DNA of 64,000 bases, taken from assembly GCF_028372415.1 (NCBI RefSeq), contig NC_092872.1:257883008-257947007 (forward strand), in the 5' to 3' direction. Source of the stretch: Notamacropus eugenii (lineage: Eukaryota > Chordata > Mammalia > Diprotodontia > Macropodidae). Shown in pieces: positions 1 to 9,929 of the stretch. Each line of letters opens with the position of its first letter. Within the stretch, counting starts at the first letter, position 1. The notes under the pieces were generated by a model that searched no databases, was not told the origin of the DNA, and saw nothing but the letters and a program-made list of their open reading frames with translations. Made by a program: the position numbers and the translations under genes.

Positions 1-17
1 CCTCTCTCCCTGCCCAG

Positions 18-79
18 TACATGCACATGCATGTATGTGCATGCATACACACACGCACACACGCACACACACACACACA
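18..79. repeat. CA/GCAT-rich microsatellite
   Basis: An imperfect run of alternating purine and pyrimidine: mixed ATGC steps first, then ACAC with GCAC interruptions. Only simple sequence is visible. Confidence 0.85.
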
Positions 80-256
80 TTTCTGAGAGAATCATAGAAG
101 AGACAAAAGCAGGATGGTGGAGAGACACAAAGAGAGAGTATTTGTAAAGAAACAAAGAGAAAGGGAAAGTGTAAAATAAGGGAGAAAGGCTCATACACAC
201 TGGGATTCAAAGGAAAGAAAGAAGAGGAAGTGAAGGTAGCCTGGCAAAGGGAAGCA

Positions 257-592
257 TTGACTCTGGAGTTAAAAGTCCTGGGTTTGAACCTTGACTGTGA
301 CATTTATTACCTGTGTGATATTGGGCAAGCGACTTCACCTCTCTGGACTTTGGTTTCCTTGTTTACAAACTGAAGGGGTTGGAATAGATGGCCTCGGAGA
401 TCCCTTGTACCTTTTGATCTATGATTCCATGAAGAAAGAGAGAAAGACAAAGAGGGGGAAGAAGGGAGAGAGAATGAGAAAGGCAGAAGGAAAGAGAATA
501 GAGAGAAAACAAAGGGGGAAGGAGAAAAAGGAAGGAAAGAGCACACTGTCTTCCACATAGTAAATACTTTATAAACGTCCATTGAATTAGAT
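257..592 (+). mobile_element. MIR-type CORE-SINE with purine expansion inside
   Basis: The 5' part (257-434) has the SINE order: 'tgactctggagtt', 'gggtttgaacc', a degenerate 'gtgatattgggcaagcgact' block and 'ggtttccttgtttacaaac'. The L2-like tail 'acatagtaaatactttataa' reappears at 554-573, after about 110 nt of purine-rich sequence. The simplest reading is one old MIR split by local purine-repeat growth. Divergence is high. Confidence 0.6.
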
Positions 593-720
593 TATTCAAA
601 GAGGAAGAAAGGAAAGATTCAGTGAGAGACAAAGAGTAAGGAGAAAGAGTGATGGAAGCAGTGTCTGGGGGAGAGAAGATGTGAGTGGGGCGGAAGAGAG
701 GGAGAAGGGAAGGGTGGGAA
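432..720. repeat. Purine-rich (GA)-type low-complexity tract
   Basis: Mostly AG/GAAA/GGGA steps, interrupted near 543-600 by the MIR tail. The long frames read across it in either direction are compositional artefacts (Lys/Glu/Arg or Ser/Leu/Phe runs). Confidence 0.8.
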
Positions 721-840
721 CCTTTCCAGGAGGTGCTGAATTGGACAGCATCCAGGAGACCTCCTCCCAGACCAGCTCCTCACTGGTGAGGAAGCCCCCT
801 GTGCCTACAGATCCCCACCCAGAGGAGTGCAGTGCAGTAG

Positions 841-1016
841 GGGTTAACTCCCGGCTGTGGGAGCAGAAAATGAGGTTCCAGTTATTAGTTGATTTATTGC
901 TCTGTCCTCAATCTGCGCTCAGGTCTTGGAAGGAAATGTTCCACTCGAAAGCATTAAGCGTCTTCAAAGAGCAGAGGCATTAAAAATTGAAATCATAAAA
1001 TAGACACGTAAATACA
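841..1016. promoter_or_regulatory. Candidate conserved non-coding element (unique sequence)
   Basis: No repeat family is recognised from about 740 to 1200. This inner block is AT-rich and complex, with 'gttattagttgatttattgc', 'gcattaagcgtcttcaaag' and 'aaaattgaaatcataaaata'. That texture is typical of enhancer-like unique DNA, but conservation cannot be seen from one sequence. The flank at 1040-1150 is G-rich with GGAGGA steps and shows no gene. Confidence 0.25.
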
Positions 1017-1412
1017 AGGGAGGTAAGAGGGGGGCAGCTCCAGAGAGGACCTGAAGTGGGGGTGGGGGCAGGCTGGAGGGAGGGAGCCTGCTAGGGCTCT
1101 GGGCAAGCTGGCAGACGACTGGAAGAGGAGGAGGAGGAGCCAGAGAGAAAGTAGCTTAGCAAGCCAGCCTTATCCATAGGCAGAGTAAGCAGCCACCTTG
1201 ACTCAGCCTTCCTATCCCACAAAGAGGCTGAGGTCCAGCCCTTTCCATTTCAGTAACTGCAATGAGCCTGGGCCTGGCCTCAAGGAATTCACAATCCTTT
1301 GGATTCTCTGGAATGCCCCCCACCACACACAGTTTCTTCCCTTAGTTCACTTTTTCCAAGAGAAGTTTGATATGTCTTTTCTTGAGGAAAATCTGGTAAT
1401 AGTGACATTGGA

Positions 1413-1592
1413 TTAGAGCTGGAAGAGATCTTAAAGATTAACTATTACAACTTGCCTCCTCCCTATTTTATAGATGATGAAACTGAGGCCAGGGAGGGGG
1501 CCCATGTCCAGAATACATGAATTGGCTAAGATTTGATTCTTGACCCCTCCCCAATCCAGAGTTCTTTCCATTATATCATCAGAAGGACTTCT
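1413..1592 (-). mobile_element. MIR-like repeat with 'attagagctggaag' head
   Basis: Starts 'attagagctggaagagatct', then 'ttttatagatgatgaaactgaggccagg', which is the antisense form of the SINE 'cctcagtttc..atct' block. It ends near 'ttctttccattatatcatc'. 1593-1780 holds nothing recognisable. Confidence 0.6.
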
Positions 1593-1784
1593 AGGTAATA
1601 GAATTGTCAGTTACTGAGCACAGATATCCATCACCCTAATTTGGTGCTAACAGCTTCCAGAATACCATTCAGTTGTTTGATTTAGAGAACACCTGCTCCA
1701 CCCACTGTGCCACCTCTATCTCATAAGCAAACTTCAGGAAAGTCTCCAGTACCACATCTGGCCCTCCATTCTGTTCATAGGTTC

Positions 1785-1920
1785 ATGGCTTTAGAGCCAG
1801 AAGGAATTTTATAAGTTATTTAATCCAGTTAAGGAAATTGGATTTTGGGGTTAAATATATGGCAAGTCAGAATCTGAATTCAAGTCCCCTGATTTCAAAT
1901 CTAGAGCTCATTCAGTACCT
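1785..1920 (-). mobile_element. Degenerate MIR-like fragment
   Basis: 'tttagagccagaaggaattt', 'ttaatccagttaaggaaatt' and 'gaattcaagtcccctgattt' follow the same order as better copies of the antisense MIR-like family, with strong decay. Confidence 0.45.
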
Positions 1921-1949
1921 TTCCAACCCCTCTGCAGCCAAGATAGGGA

Positions 1950-2125
1950 TGGAGTAGCTCAAATGCTGGACTTGGACTGGAAGACAATAGTACAAGGCTT
2001 AGCTCTGCTACTTACTGTATGACCTTGGGTAAGTTGCTTTCCCTCGCTGATCCTCAGTTGCCTCAAGTTGGAAATTGGATTTAGTATTCTTTTAGCGTTC
2101 CTTCTAGCTGTAAATTCAATGAAGC
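1950..2125 (+). mobile_element. MIR SINE fragment
   Basis: Sense core 'ctgctacttactgtatgacc', 'ttgggtaagttgctttccct' and 'tcctcagttgcctc' are visible. The 3' part ends around 'ttctagctgtaaattca'. Confidence 0.65.
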
Positions 2126-2184
2126 CTGTCTTCAGCATCACAATGTCAGGCCATTTCATACTCTAGGCTGTTAGGTGATAGAGG

Positions 2185-2430
2185 ATAAGGGCTCTAGGCT
2201 GGAGTCAGGAAGATCTGAATTCAAAACCAGTTGTAGACACTTACTAGTTGTGTGACCCTAGGCAAGTCACTTAACTGCTGTCTGCCTCAGTTTCCACCAT
2301 TATAAAATGGAAGTAATTAAAGGTCCTCTCTCCAAGGGTTGTTGTGAGGGTCAAAGGAGATCTTTGTAAAGTGCTTAGCACAGTGCCTGGAGAATAGTAG
2401 GGGCTCAATAAAGGCTTGTCCCCTTCCCTT
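2185..2430 (+). mobile_element. MIR/THER-1-type CORE-SINE with L2-like tail
   Basis: Well-ordered copy: 'ctggagtcaggaagatctga', 'cttactagttgtgtgaccc', 'ggcaagtcacttaactgctg' and 'gcctcagtttccaccattat'. It then has the 3' tail 'gtgcttagcacagtgcctgg' with 'ctcaataaaggcttg', the L2-type 3' end used by MIR-class SINEs. Confidence 0.8.
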
Positions 2431-2514
2431 TCCCCACCCAGGATATCTCCTCTCCACCCTCAGCTTCCCAGTGACTTTCTGGTCCCTTTACCCTCCCCCA
2501 TCCCAGAGGTAGTA

Positions 2515-2690
2515 GGCTACCTTGTCTCTGGACTCAGAGGAATAAGAGGATCTGGATTCAAATCCATGTGATCTTGGGCCAGTTACTTGATCTCACTTGG
2601 ACTCAGTTTCCTCACACATAAATGAAAGGGTTATACTAGATCCCTTTCAGTTCTAGATCTGTGAACCTGTGTACCTGTGAAACCTGCTCC
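2515..2690 (+). mobile_element. MIR SINE fragment
   Basis: 'aagaggatctggattcaaat', 'tgatcttgggccagttactt' and 'ctcagtttcctcacacat' give the sense CORE order. The end is near 'ttcagttctagatctgtga', a 3' form shared with several other copies in the window. Confidence 0.65.
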
Positions 2691-2794
2691 CAAACAAATG
2701 TGTTTGAGAAACCCATTCATATATGTCATACTCCTGTTTGGGTGCACAGGGAAAGTCAAGCAGAATGGACCTTAGGCATTTAATGAGGGAGGGT

Positions 2795-3135
2795 TCTACT
2801 TCAGCTGGAGGATGTAGGATCAAGGAAAGCCAATGTAAAGTACTACACTTGGACTCAAGAAATCAATTGCCCAAGTACATGATGGCAGAAACATGGCTAG
2901 ACCACTATTCCAGTAAAAAAGACCTGAGGGTTTGATGGAATAAGATTGCTGCTTGGTCTCAGACAGCAGAATGAGGAAGGGTAGGAGCAAGTTGGAGAGA
3001 GGCAGACACAGGGAAAAACTTCTTAACAATTCATGTGTTCTAAAAGGAAGATGATCTGTCTTGAGAGACGATGAGTTCCCCCTCCCTTGAGATCTTCAAG
3101 CAAATGTTGGACGAACACTTGTAATAAGTTATGCC
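2795..3135 (+). mobile_element. CR1/L3-type LINE 3' region
   Basis: 'aatgtaaagtactacacttg', 'ccaagtacatgatggcagaa' and 'aaaagacctgagggttt' match the sense strand of the CR1 3' region as known from birds and reptiles. The later 'gggaaaaacttcttaacaatt' and 'gagatcttcaagcaaatgtt' match the terminal part. No frame is open over any length. Confidence 0.65.
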
Positions 3136-3284
3136 CAGCCCAAACAACACCTGCACAGGTGCACACTCTCCATCCTCATCCCTCTCCCCCAGGGCACTAT
3201 GGGTACTCTGGCACACTACTTCCCCCTAGCCAGTTGCTTTTCCACCTCTTTCTCTAATTCTAAGAACAGAAAACAGATGAACAG

Positions 3285-3540
3285 CACCATTCCCACCAGA
3301 ATTTTATGCCCACTGGCTTCTCTCATCATTCCTCATTCTTCTGATCACAACGCCCTTGCCTAATTACCACTCCTCCTCCATAGTGTCATATCCCTCCACT
3401 CCTTCATAATGTCCTATTCCTCTATTAGATTCCAAGCTCTTGGAGGGAAGGAACAATCTCAGCTTTGTCTTTGTATACTCAGGGATTATTAACACAGTGA
3501 CAGTACATGGTCAGCACTTAATTTCTGCAACTCCTATGAA
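3285..3540 (+). mobile_element. L2 LINE 3' fragment
   Basis: 'tagattccaagctcttggag', 'ggaaggaacaatctcagctt', 'tttgtatactcagggattat' and 'tggtcagcacttaatt' follow the L2 3' UTR in sense orientation. Confidence 0.6.
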
Positions 3541-3594
3541 TTGCACAGAAAGTGTGCAAGTGTGAATAAACCAGTGAAAAACCAGTGTAGACAA

Positions 3595-3740
3595 TGTGAA
3601 TCCTCCTGACTCCTCTACTTCCACCTATCATTTCCCTCATCTATAAAACAGGGATAATAATCCTTGCCTGAGTACTTCCCAGAGTGATTGGGAGGACAAG
3701 AGGAGGTAATGGATATACAGTATTTGTTGACTGTCAAAGT
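3595..3740 (+). mobile_element. MIR SINE 3' half
   Basis: 'catttccctcatctataaaa', 'cagggataataatccttgcc' and 'attgggaggacaagagg' correspond to the SINE 3' half. The 5' half is missing. Confidence 0.55.
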
Positions 3741-3799
3741 GGTCATGCTTCTTCATTCATTCATGTATTCAATGGACTCTAAACCCTCAATATATGCAC

Positions 3800-4035
3800 T
3801 CCCTTCAATAACGATAATTGTTAATATTTATATAGCACTTTGAGGTTTACCAAATGTTTTGCACACCATATCTCATTTGGACTGTAATGTCAGCTTTACA
3901 TGGTAGGTGCTATTATCATGCATGTTCTACAAATGAAGAAACTAAGACTGAGAAAGTTTAAATGGCTTGTCCAAGGTCACACAGCCAGTATCTGAGGCAA
4001 GATTCCAATCTCCTCTCTACTAATCCATTTCTGTC
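3800..4035 (-). mobile_element. MIR-type SINE, antisense
   Basis: Reads in antisense order: tail 'atttatatagcactttgagg' and 'tatctcatttgg', then 'gaagaaactaagactgag', 'ggcttgtccaaggtcacaca' and 'gccagtatctgaggcaag'. The long tail form is typical of marsupial MIR3-like copies. Confidence 0.7.
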
Positions 4036-4575
4036 TGTTAAAATCCCTCCCTTATTTCAGAGAGAGGCTCCATTCAGGTGATCCTTCCCCATGAAGGCTA
4101 CCAGTATCTCCCCACATAGAAGAAGGGGGTCTTCTTCCCAAGTTTTTCAGTATCCTCAGGGCCTCTCCATTGTCCTTACATTCTACCTTGGATCAGCTGC
4201 TGGTGTGCATCTCTTATCCCTGTTATTACTTTCTTAACACTCCAAGGATCTGCAATTTCATGAGAGGGGATATTTTCCCCTCTAACATAGCTCATAACCC
4301 CTCTACTGCTTCATGAATGGTCTTTGTGAGTTGCTATGATCAAAAAATCCATCACCCAGTGGGACCAGTTCTCAGTGATGAGCCTCTTCACACTCAGCTA
4401 GGCCGGTCCTGCAACTCAGGACACACAATCTATTACTGGGGGAGGGCTCCAAGCCTCCCTCCCCTGCTCAGTGGAAGTCATCTGAGTTTTTGCTCTCCTT
4501 GCAAAGTCTTCCAGGGTCACCTCCACCTCTGGATGAGGTATCTGGAGAGGACTTGAGTTGACAGTAGTCAATGGC
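4036..4575. other. Unassigned sequence, no gene seen
   Basis: About 540 nt with no recognised repeat, exon or RNA gene. The 79-codon frame at 4317-4556 has no recognisable motif and no splice context. Confidence 0.4.
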
Positions 4576-4586
4576 ATTCACAACAG

Positions 4587-4925
4587 AAAGTGCTTTAAGC
4601 ACTTTACTTATGTTATCTCATAAGATCTTCACAACAACCTTAGGAGGCAGGTACTGCAGGTTATTGGGGTTTTTTAAAACAAGTCTGTGATTTCCTGGCT
4701 ATAAGGAGTCCCAAAGGAGGAACTTCTGTCTCTACCAATGCATATCATCTCCTGCTCCATAATGTATCATCTTAGATCAAGTGGGATATTTGGAAAGAAC
4801 TTAGCACAAATCTTGGCACACAGAGAAGGCATTTAATAAGTGCTGGTTCCTTCCTCTATTTAGGGAGTTGCTTGGGGCACTGAGATTAAGTAATTTGCCC
4901 AGGGTCACACAACCAGTAAATGTGA
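4587..4925 (-). mobile_element. Broken MIR SINE, antisense, with L2-tail piece inside
   Basis: Tail 'aaagtgctttaagcacttta' with 'gttatctcataagatcttca' lies at 4590-4640. The core 'taagtaatttgcccagggtc' with 'acacaaccagtaaa' lies at 4888-4921. Between them a sense fragment 'cttagcacaaatcttggcac' with 'catttaataagtgctgg' (about 4800-4845) interrupts. Confidence 0.55.
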
Positions 4926-4957
4926 GAGAGAGAACTTAAAGTTAGGGCACTTCTAGG

Positions 4958-5210
4958 TAAGCTAGGTGGTGCAGTGTAGTGAATAGAGTACCAGCCCTAG
5001 AGTGAGGAGGACCTGAGTTCAAATCTAGCCTCAGACACTTACTAGCTGCATGACCCTCTGTAAGTCACCTAACTCTGTTTGCTTCAGTTCCTGATCTGTA
5101 AAATGAGTTAAGAGAAGAAAATGGCAAACCATTACAGCATCTTGGCCAAGAAAACCACAAATGGGGTTACAGAGAGTTGGATATGAAACAACTCAAGAAC
5201 AAACAAACAA
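4958..5210 (+). mobile_element. Mar-1-type CORE-SINE with BovB-like tail
   Basis: Head 'taagctaggtggtgcagtgt', core 'gacctgagttcaaatctagc' and 'cttactagctgcatgaccct'. The tail has 'agaaaatggcaaaccattac', 'cttggccaagaaaaccacaa' and 'atggggttacagagagttgg'. It resembles the 3' end of BovB/RTE LINEs, the expected mobilising partner. It ends in an AAAC-rich tail near 5190-5210. Confidence 0.85.
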
Positions 5211-5560
5211 CATGATCCATTAAGCCAATAATCTCCAAAGTTTTATCAAATAACTTTTTGTTTCCTGGGAGTGGGTAGGGGTCACTGGGAAGGGGGTAAT
5301 CTAGACTAGTTTTCCCAATGGCACCTGCAACTGCTGTTTGGAGTGCCAAGACTGGGCATAGGTTATAACTGCCCTGAAACGATGACTATCAGAAGGGGAA
5401 GGTCAGAAATTTGGCCAGCAGCTGGAAGGGGTAGAATTGGGGAGTGTCAGATCTTAGTGGAAGAAAGAGAAGCATATGGCAACTTAGTGATTGGAGGCTG
5501 GGCTACACCTTCCATCTTGGCAGATCACACACACACATCCATAGCACTAGGCCATGCAGC
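5211..5560. other. Unassigned sequence, no gene seen
   Basis: No repeat family or exon recognised. The overlapping short frames at 5343-5621 and 5554-5751 lack family motifs and the second runs into an antisense MIR. Confidence 0.4.
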
Positions 5561-5574
5561 CTATTTATCCTTCC

Positions 5575-5850
5575 CTGGGTGTTATCATCCCCATTTGGCA
5601 GATGAGAAACACGAGAATTAGGATTTTTCCCTCCCCCTCCCCCACAGAGTTAGAAGGGAGATTTGAACCCAGATCTCTCCAAATTCCAGGTCCAGTGACT
5701 TGGAATTCCATGATATCATGCTGCCTCAGGTTCATCTCCTCATTAGATTGAAATGGTAATAGCTGACATTCATCTGACACTTTCCAGGTATGGAGCTTTA
5801 TATATGAGCTTTATATATTCACCATCTTTTTAGCCTCATTATAACCTCTA
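5575..5850 (-). mobile_element. MIR-like fragments, antisense
   Basis: 5582-5735 has 'catccccatttggcagatga' and 'gagatttgaacccagatctc'. 5755-5850 has a decayed tail-type segment 'tgacattcatctgacacttt' with 'gctttatatattca'. These may be two insertions. Confidence 0.5.
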
Positions 5851-5866
5851 CAACTTTTGAAGTTCA

Positions 5867-6620
5867 CAGGATTTCAAGGCAAAAATCAAACCCTAAGAGG
5901 TCATCTGGCTGAACACACACCCCAGCAGGTTATGTAGTCCAAAAAATCAACTCTGTAGCATCCTCATTGAATGATCATCCAGCCTCTGATTGAAGACTTC
6001 CAGAGATGAGGAACTCACTAACTTCCCAGGCAGTGCATTCCACTTGTGGACACCTCTTATTCAGGGAAGAGGAAAGAAATAAGCATTTCCATACTATTTA
6101 CACATAAATAAGCATTTACATTCTATAGTTAGGCACTGTGCTAAGCACTTTACAAATACCTCATTTCATTTTCACAACACGCCTGTGAGATTGGTGCTAT
6201 TATCTCCATTTTACAGCTGAGGAAACTGAGGCAGGCATGAAACAACTTGTGCAGAGTCACCCACCTGGTAAGTGTCTGAGGTCAGATTTGAATTCTGACT
6301 ATCCACTGAGCATCCTACCTGCCTTCAGTTGATAGGGAGTTTCTCTTTGTACCTAGGTGAAATCACTGTCTTGGCAACTTCTACTCATTACTTCCTAGTT
6401 CTGCCCTCTGAGACCAGGCAGAACAAATCTAATCTCTTCCACATGACAGCCTTCCAAATACCTGAAGACAGTGATCATGTCCTTCTCGAAGAGTTCTTTT
6501 CTCTAAGCTAAATATTTCCACTTCCTTCAATGGTTCCAGTTTTGACTCCCCTCCCCATCCAGGTCACCGTTCTCTGGATATCTGATGTCCTTCCCAGAAT
6601 GTGGTACTCAGAGCTGGATT
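5867..6620 (-). mobile_element. CR1/L3-type LINE, antisense, split by a SINE
   Basis: Antisense CR1 order: 'taagaggtcatctggctgaa', 'atcatccagcctctgattga', 'agacttccagagatgaggaa' and 'cattccacttgtggacacct'. After the inserted SINE it continues with 'cttcctagttctgccctctg', 'ccacatgacagccttccaaa' and 'gacagtgatcatgtcc'. The gapped collinearity is clear. Confidence 0.75.
6075..6320 (-). mobile_element. MIR-type SINE inserted in CR1
   Basis: Antisense SINE: 'actgtgctaagcactttaca', 'cattttacagctgaggaaac', 'tgaggcaggcatgaaacaac' and 'taagtgtctgaggtcagatt'. It lies inside the antisense CR1, so it is the younger of the two. Confidence 0.75.
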
Positions 6621-6624
6621 CTGG

Positions 6625-7795
6625 ATTCCTGATGGTTGTTAAAGTCTTTTCCAGCTCTAAATGCTTATGATTCTAACCCCTACCTAAGCAGAGGACCAGC
6701 AACAGAATGGGGAATTGAGGAAGGAATCTCATCCATTCAGTGACAGTGAGGGAGTAGAGGTTCCCAAGTCTTTTCATTATTGAGGCCCCAGCAAGCAGTG
6801 TATGGGGACTGGCAGCCCATGCTTTTTATTTATATTACAGGCAGTGAGCTAGGTCTCAGGGCCGGGGGGGCTATAGCTCACTAGTGATCAGGGAAGATGA
6901 ATGGCTGATGTCTCTTGCTGCTAGGTCTCCTGTCTGTACCAGGAAGACCAAGAGAGCCCTGGGAGCTGGATAGGAGGTAGGGCTGGAGGCTTGGCCCTGC
7001 CGGCCCAGGATGTGTGAAAAAAAATAGTCTATCTGTCCACTCCAACTCCCCCCTCCCCTCAGGGAAGGCTTAGGAGACTAGGGTTCAGAAGAGAGTTGGC
7101 CTTTCTTATTCAATCTGGGGCTACAATATCGCCAAACTAAGAAGGGTGAGAGAAGAAGGTAATGGGTGCCCCCCAAAAGTTTATGATATAGTCTCCCTTT
7201 TCCGCAAGGGACCTAGAATACCTTGATGATAGGATTATGCCAAGGGGTCCCTGAGGACCTGGAGGCTGTGTTTGCCTCCCCTGACTGGGCAAGGCAGGAG
7301 GAATGAATCCTCCCTTAGACTTGAGGCAGGGCCACATTTTCCTAGGAAGCCTCCAAGTACAAGAACATTTGGAGGCAAGTGAGGGATGGAATCTGGTGCA
7401 TGTCAGAAGTCTCTTCCACATGCCCCCATCTCCCAATTCCATCCCAAACACATAGCCCAATTGTCTTTGGGGAAAGAAACAGAGCATGGTATAATGACAA
7501 GAGCTGAAAATATGGGTACAGAACCATTCCAAACCTGGGGCATTGGGGTGCTGAGGGGTGCTTATACCCTAAAAGGAGCTAATATTCTAATGAAGGAAGA
7601 CAATATAACCTATGAAGATGGGAGAGGCACCCAGGGAGCAGGGTGAATGGTAAGGACACAACAGGAAACTGAGGAGACCTGGGTCCCTGTAAGATAAGAG
7701 GAAAGATTCCAGCATGGTCAAGGCAGGTTACCTGAGGAAGGAGTCTAAAATTGTGCTGAGGAAGATAAAGGGGTGAGGCTGAAAGCAGAAGTCAT
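6625..7795. other. Unassigned stretch, no gene seen
   Basis: No repeat head or tail is recognised over most of these ~1.2 kb. A G-run lies at 6863-6871. The overlapping frames near 7137-7646 run on both strands over the same bases and carry no family motif, so they are not called. Confidence 0.35.
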
Positions 7796-7799
7796 GGTG

Positions 7800-7915
7800 T
7801 AGAAGAGCCTCAATCCTCTCATCCATAAAATGGGACTACTCAAATCCACATTTCCTAGCTTATAGAATTGTTGGAAGGACAGCCCTTGAAGTAATTTAGA
7901 CATAAGCTATTTTTT
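7800..7915 (+). mobile_element. MIR 3' fragment
   Basis: 'cctcaatcctctcatccata', 'aaatgggactactcaaatcc' and 'gaattgttggaaggacagc' resemble the 3' half of MIR in sense orientation. Confidence 0.5.
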
Positions 7916-7920
7916 ATAGA

Positions 7921-8236
7921 GGGGCAGCTAGGTGGTACAATGGATAGAGAACCAGTGCAGGAGACAGGAGCACCTGAGTTCAAATCTCACCTCAGACACT
8001 TGACACTCACTAGCTGCGTGACCTTGGGCAAAGTCACTTAACTCCAATTGCCTCATCCTGGGTCATCTCCAGTCATCTTGATGAATATCTGGTCACTGCA
8101 TTCAGATGACTCTGGAGGAGAAGTGAAGCTGATGACCTCTGCACAGCCTTCCCTCACTTAAAACAAAGTCAAGTGGAAATCATGTCATTATTTCTCTGAT
8201 GGCATGGTCTTCTTGGGCAACGGAGGATGAACACAC
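7921..8236 (+). mobile_element. Marsupial CORE-SINE, second tail type
   Basis: Full head 'ggggcagctaggtggtacaa' and core 'cacctgagttcaaatctcac', 'ctagctgcgtgaccttggg'. The tail differs from Mar-1: 'tcatctccagtcatcttgat', 'gatgacctctgcacagcctt' and 'tctgatggcatggtcttctt'. An approximate target duplication is visible, 'tattttttata' at 7909-7919 against 'tatttttata' at 8239-8248. The copy is essentially full length. Confidence 0.85.
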
Positions 8237-8779
8237 GTATTTTTATACAGCTATGGGCCTGACTACTTTTTCCTCACGCTTAGTGACAACTTGGACCATC
8301 GCCTGCCCCCACAACACCTCCATGCGTAGGCCAATCCCAGACACCCCCTCTTCCCATTCACGCCTGCCTCCACACTGAAGATCAGGTGAGGGAAGGAAGG
8401 TACATACCCATTTTGGCCCACCACCCCCATGCCCGCATGTCCACCTACTTCCCCTACATGTAATTTTCTTTAATTGGGAGCTTGTTAATTATCCCTGTGT
8501 TTTTCAAAGGAAATAAACAATTCAAGAAATAAGTGGTATGCTTGTTCCCCCGCATCCCCACAACCCAGTTTTAGGAACTCAAATCTCTGGTCTCCTCCCC
8601 TATCCACATGGGTCCAACCTTTCTTCCTGGTCCTTAGCCCTCCCAGGCCCCCATTGGATGCAGTTTCTCCTGCTGCCCACTCTCTGGCCCCAGCCCCAGA
8701 CACAAGGGCCCTGTGGGCCTACCTCTGTGTGGCCACACAAGCTTGTGGCCTGTGGGAGAAGGGCCCGCCTCCCCTGGCA

Positions 8780-9035
8780 GCAGCAGGCTGCCCTCCTTGG
8801 AATCCGCTAGAAAAGTCATAAATTGTTGAAAAAGGGCCCGATTTCCCATGCAACAGAAGGTTAGAGTGTTTAAAGAGAGCAGTAGAACTGTTTTTATTAA
8901 TCAGAACTGCTATAAAGAAAGCATTTTAATTAACATAATTATCCCGATTGAGAAAAGCAGCCTTTACCCCATAGATACTTTTCAGACTAAAGATGCCGGC
9001 TGTCACAATCAGTCATAATTAAATAAAGCGAGTGA
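8780..9035. promoter_or_regulatory. Candidate developmental enhancer (homeodomain-site cluster)
   Basis: Unique, complex AT-rich sequence inside a repeat-free block at about 8250-9290. It contains a posterior-HOX/CDX-like 'gtcataaatt' at 8815-8824, the palindrome 'ttaattaa' at 8926-8933, 'taattat' at 8936-8942 and 'taatta' at 9016-9021. The clustering suggests homeobox input. Enhancer function is inferred from composition only. Confidence 0.35.
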
Positions 9036-9317
9036 TTTTTTTCCTTTTCCCTCTTCCTCTCCCTGGCTCGCCTGCTCCCTCGCCTGCTCCTTCTCTTCCC
9101 TAAATTAAATCGGGGAATTGAGTACAAAGCAGATGTCACCCACCCCCCTAGTCCTGAAATGAGTTTCTTGGGTGGGAGTTGCCTGGAGGCAGAACTGGGG
9201 AGGGTGGGGATGTTAAGGCCTGAGTCCTAGGGACACAGAAATGAGGAGCCATTCTGAGTACTAACGCTAGGCGTGGCTTTTTATCTTGACCTTTATTCCT
9301 CTTTGGTTTCTCTGACT

Positions 9318-9598
9318 ATGTCTCCTTTCTCTCCTCTCCCTTTTGTCCTCTCTTGTCATGCTTTCTCACTTACCTCTCTCTCTTCTCTCTGTCTCCTTAT
9401 ATTTTCTTTTTCCTCTCATATTCATTTTTTCCTCTATCCTTCCCCTCTCTCTCTGTCACTCCACCTCTGTCTCTTTTCTCTCTCTTTCTCTACTCTGTCC
9501 TCCTACACTCATTCCTTCTTCCTATCTCTTTCCCATCTCTCTATTTCCCCATCTATCCCTTTCTACCCCTTCCTCTATCTTCCCTTTTAATCTCTACT
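9318..9598. repeat. Polypyrimidine (CT-rich) tract
   Basis: About 280 nt almost entirely of C and T, with TCTC, CTTT and TTCC steps and only scattered A and G. All three plus-strand frames stay open for 87-106 codons and encode only Ser/Leu/Phe/Pro runs, which shows bias rather than coding. Confidence 0.85.
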
Positions 9599-9654
9599 CT
9601 TTTAATCCTTTCATGAAATGCCAACATTTTGAACACTTGATACATCAAGTTTTA

Positions 9655-9830
9655 CCTTTATAGGGGCTGGAAAGGGACTATCAAGTCCAACCTTTCTTTA
9701 CAAAAGAGAATGCTGAGGCTCATGGAAATGAAATGTCTTACCCAAGATCATCCAGGTAATGAGGAGCTGAAGTGAATTTGAACCTTGGTTTTATGACTGC
9801 CAAGTTTTTCTGTCACCATGCTGGGATGAC
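9655..9830 (-). mobile_element. MIR-like repeat, antisense
   Basis: 'ggggctggaaagggactatc', 'aagtccaacctttctttaca', 'tgctgaggctcatgg' and 'tgaatttgaaccttggtttt' follow the antisense family order. A remnant 'gcaatgtggtgtagtggata' with 'taataaatgctt' lies just after, at 9868-9908. Confidence 0.6.
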
Positions 9831-9929
9831 TCCCACCCTCCAAATATTCTGTTCTTCTCTGAGAAGCAATGTGGTGTAGTGGATATAGTAGTGATTAATA
9901 AATGCTTATTGACCGATTGCATAGAGCAT

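Noticed and set aside
4958..5050. SINE heads considered as tRNA genes
   Set aside because: They lack a foldable cloverleaf and intact A and B boxes; they belong to CORE-SINE copies repeated throughout the window.
9273..9663. Three overlapping Ser/Leu/Phe frames
   Set aside because: Polypyrimidine tract leaves all frames open; no coding signal.
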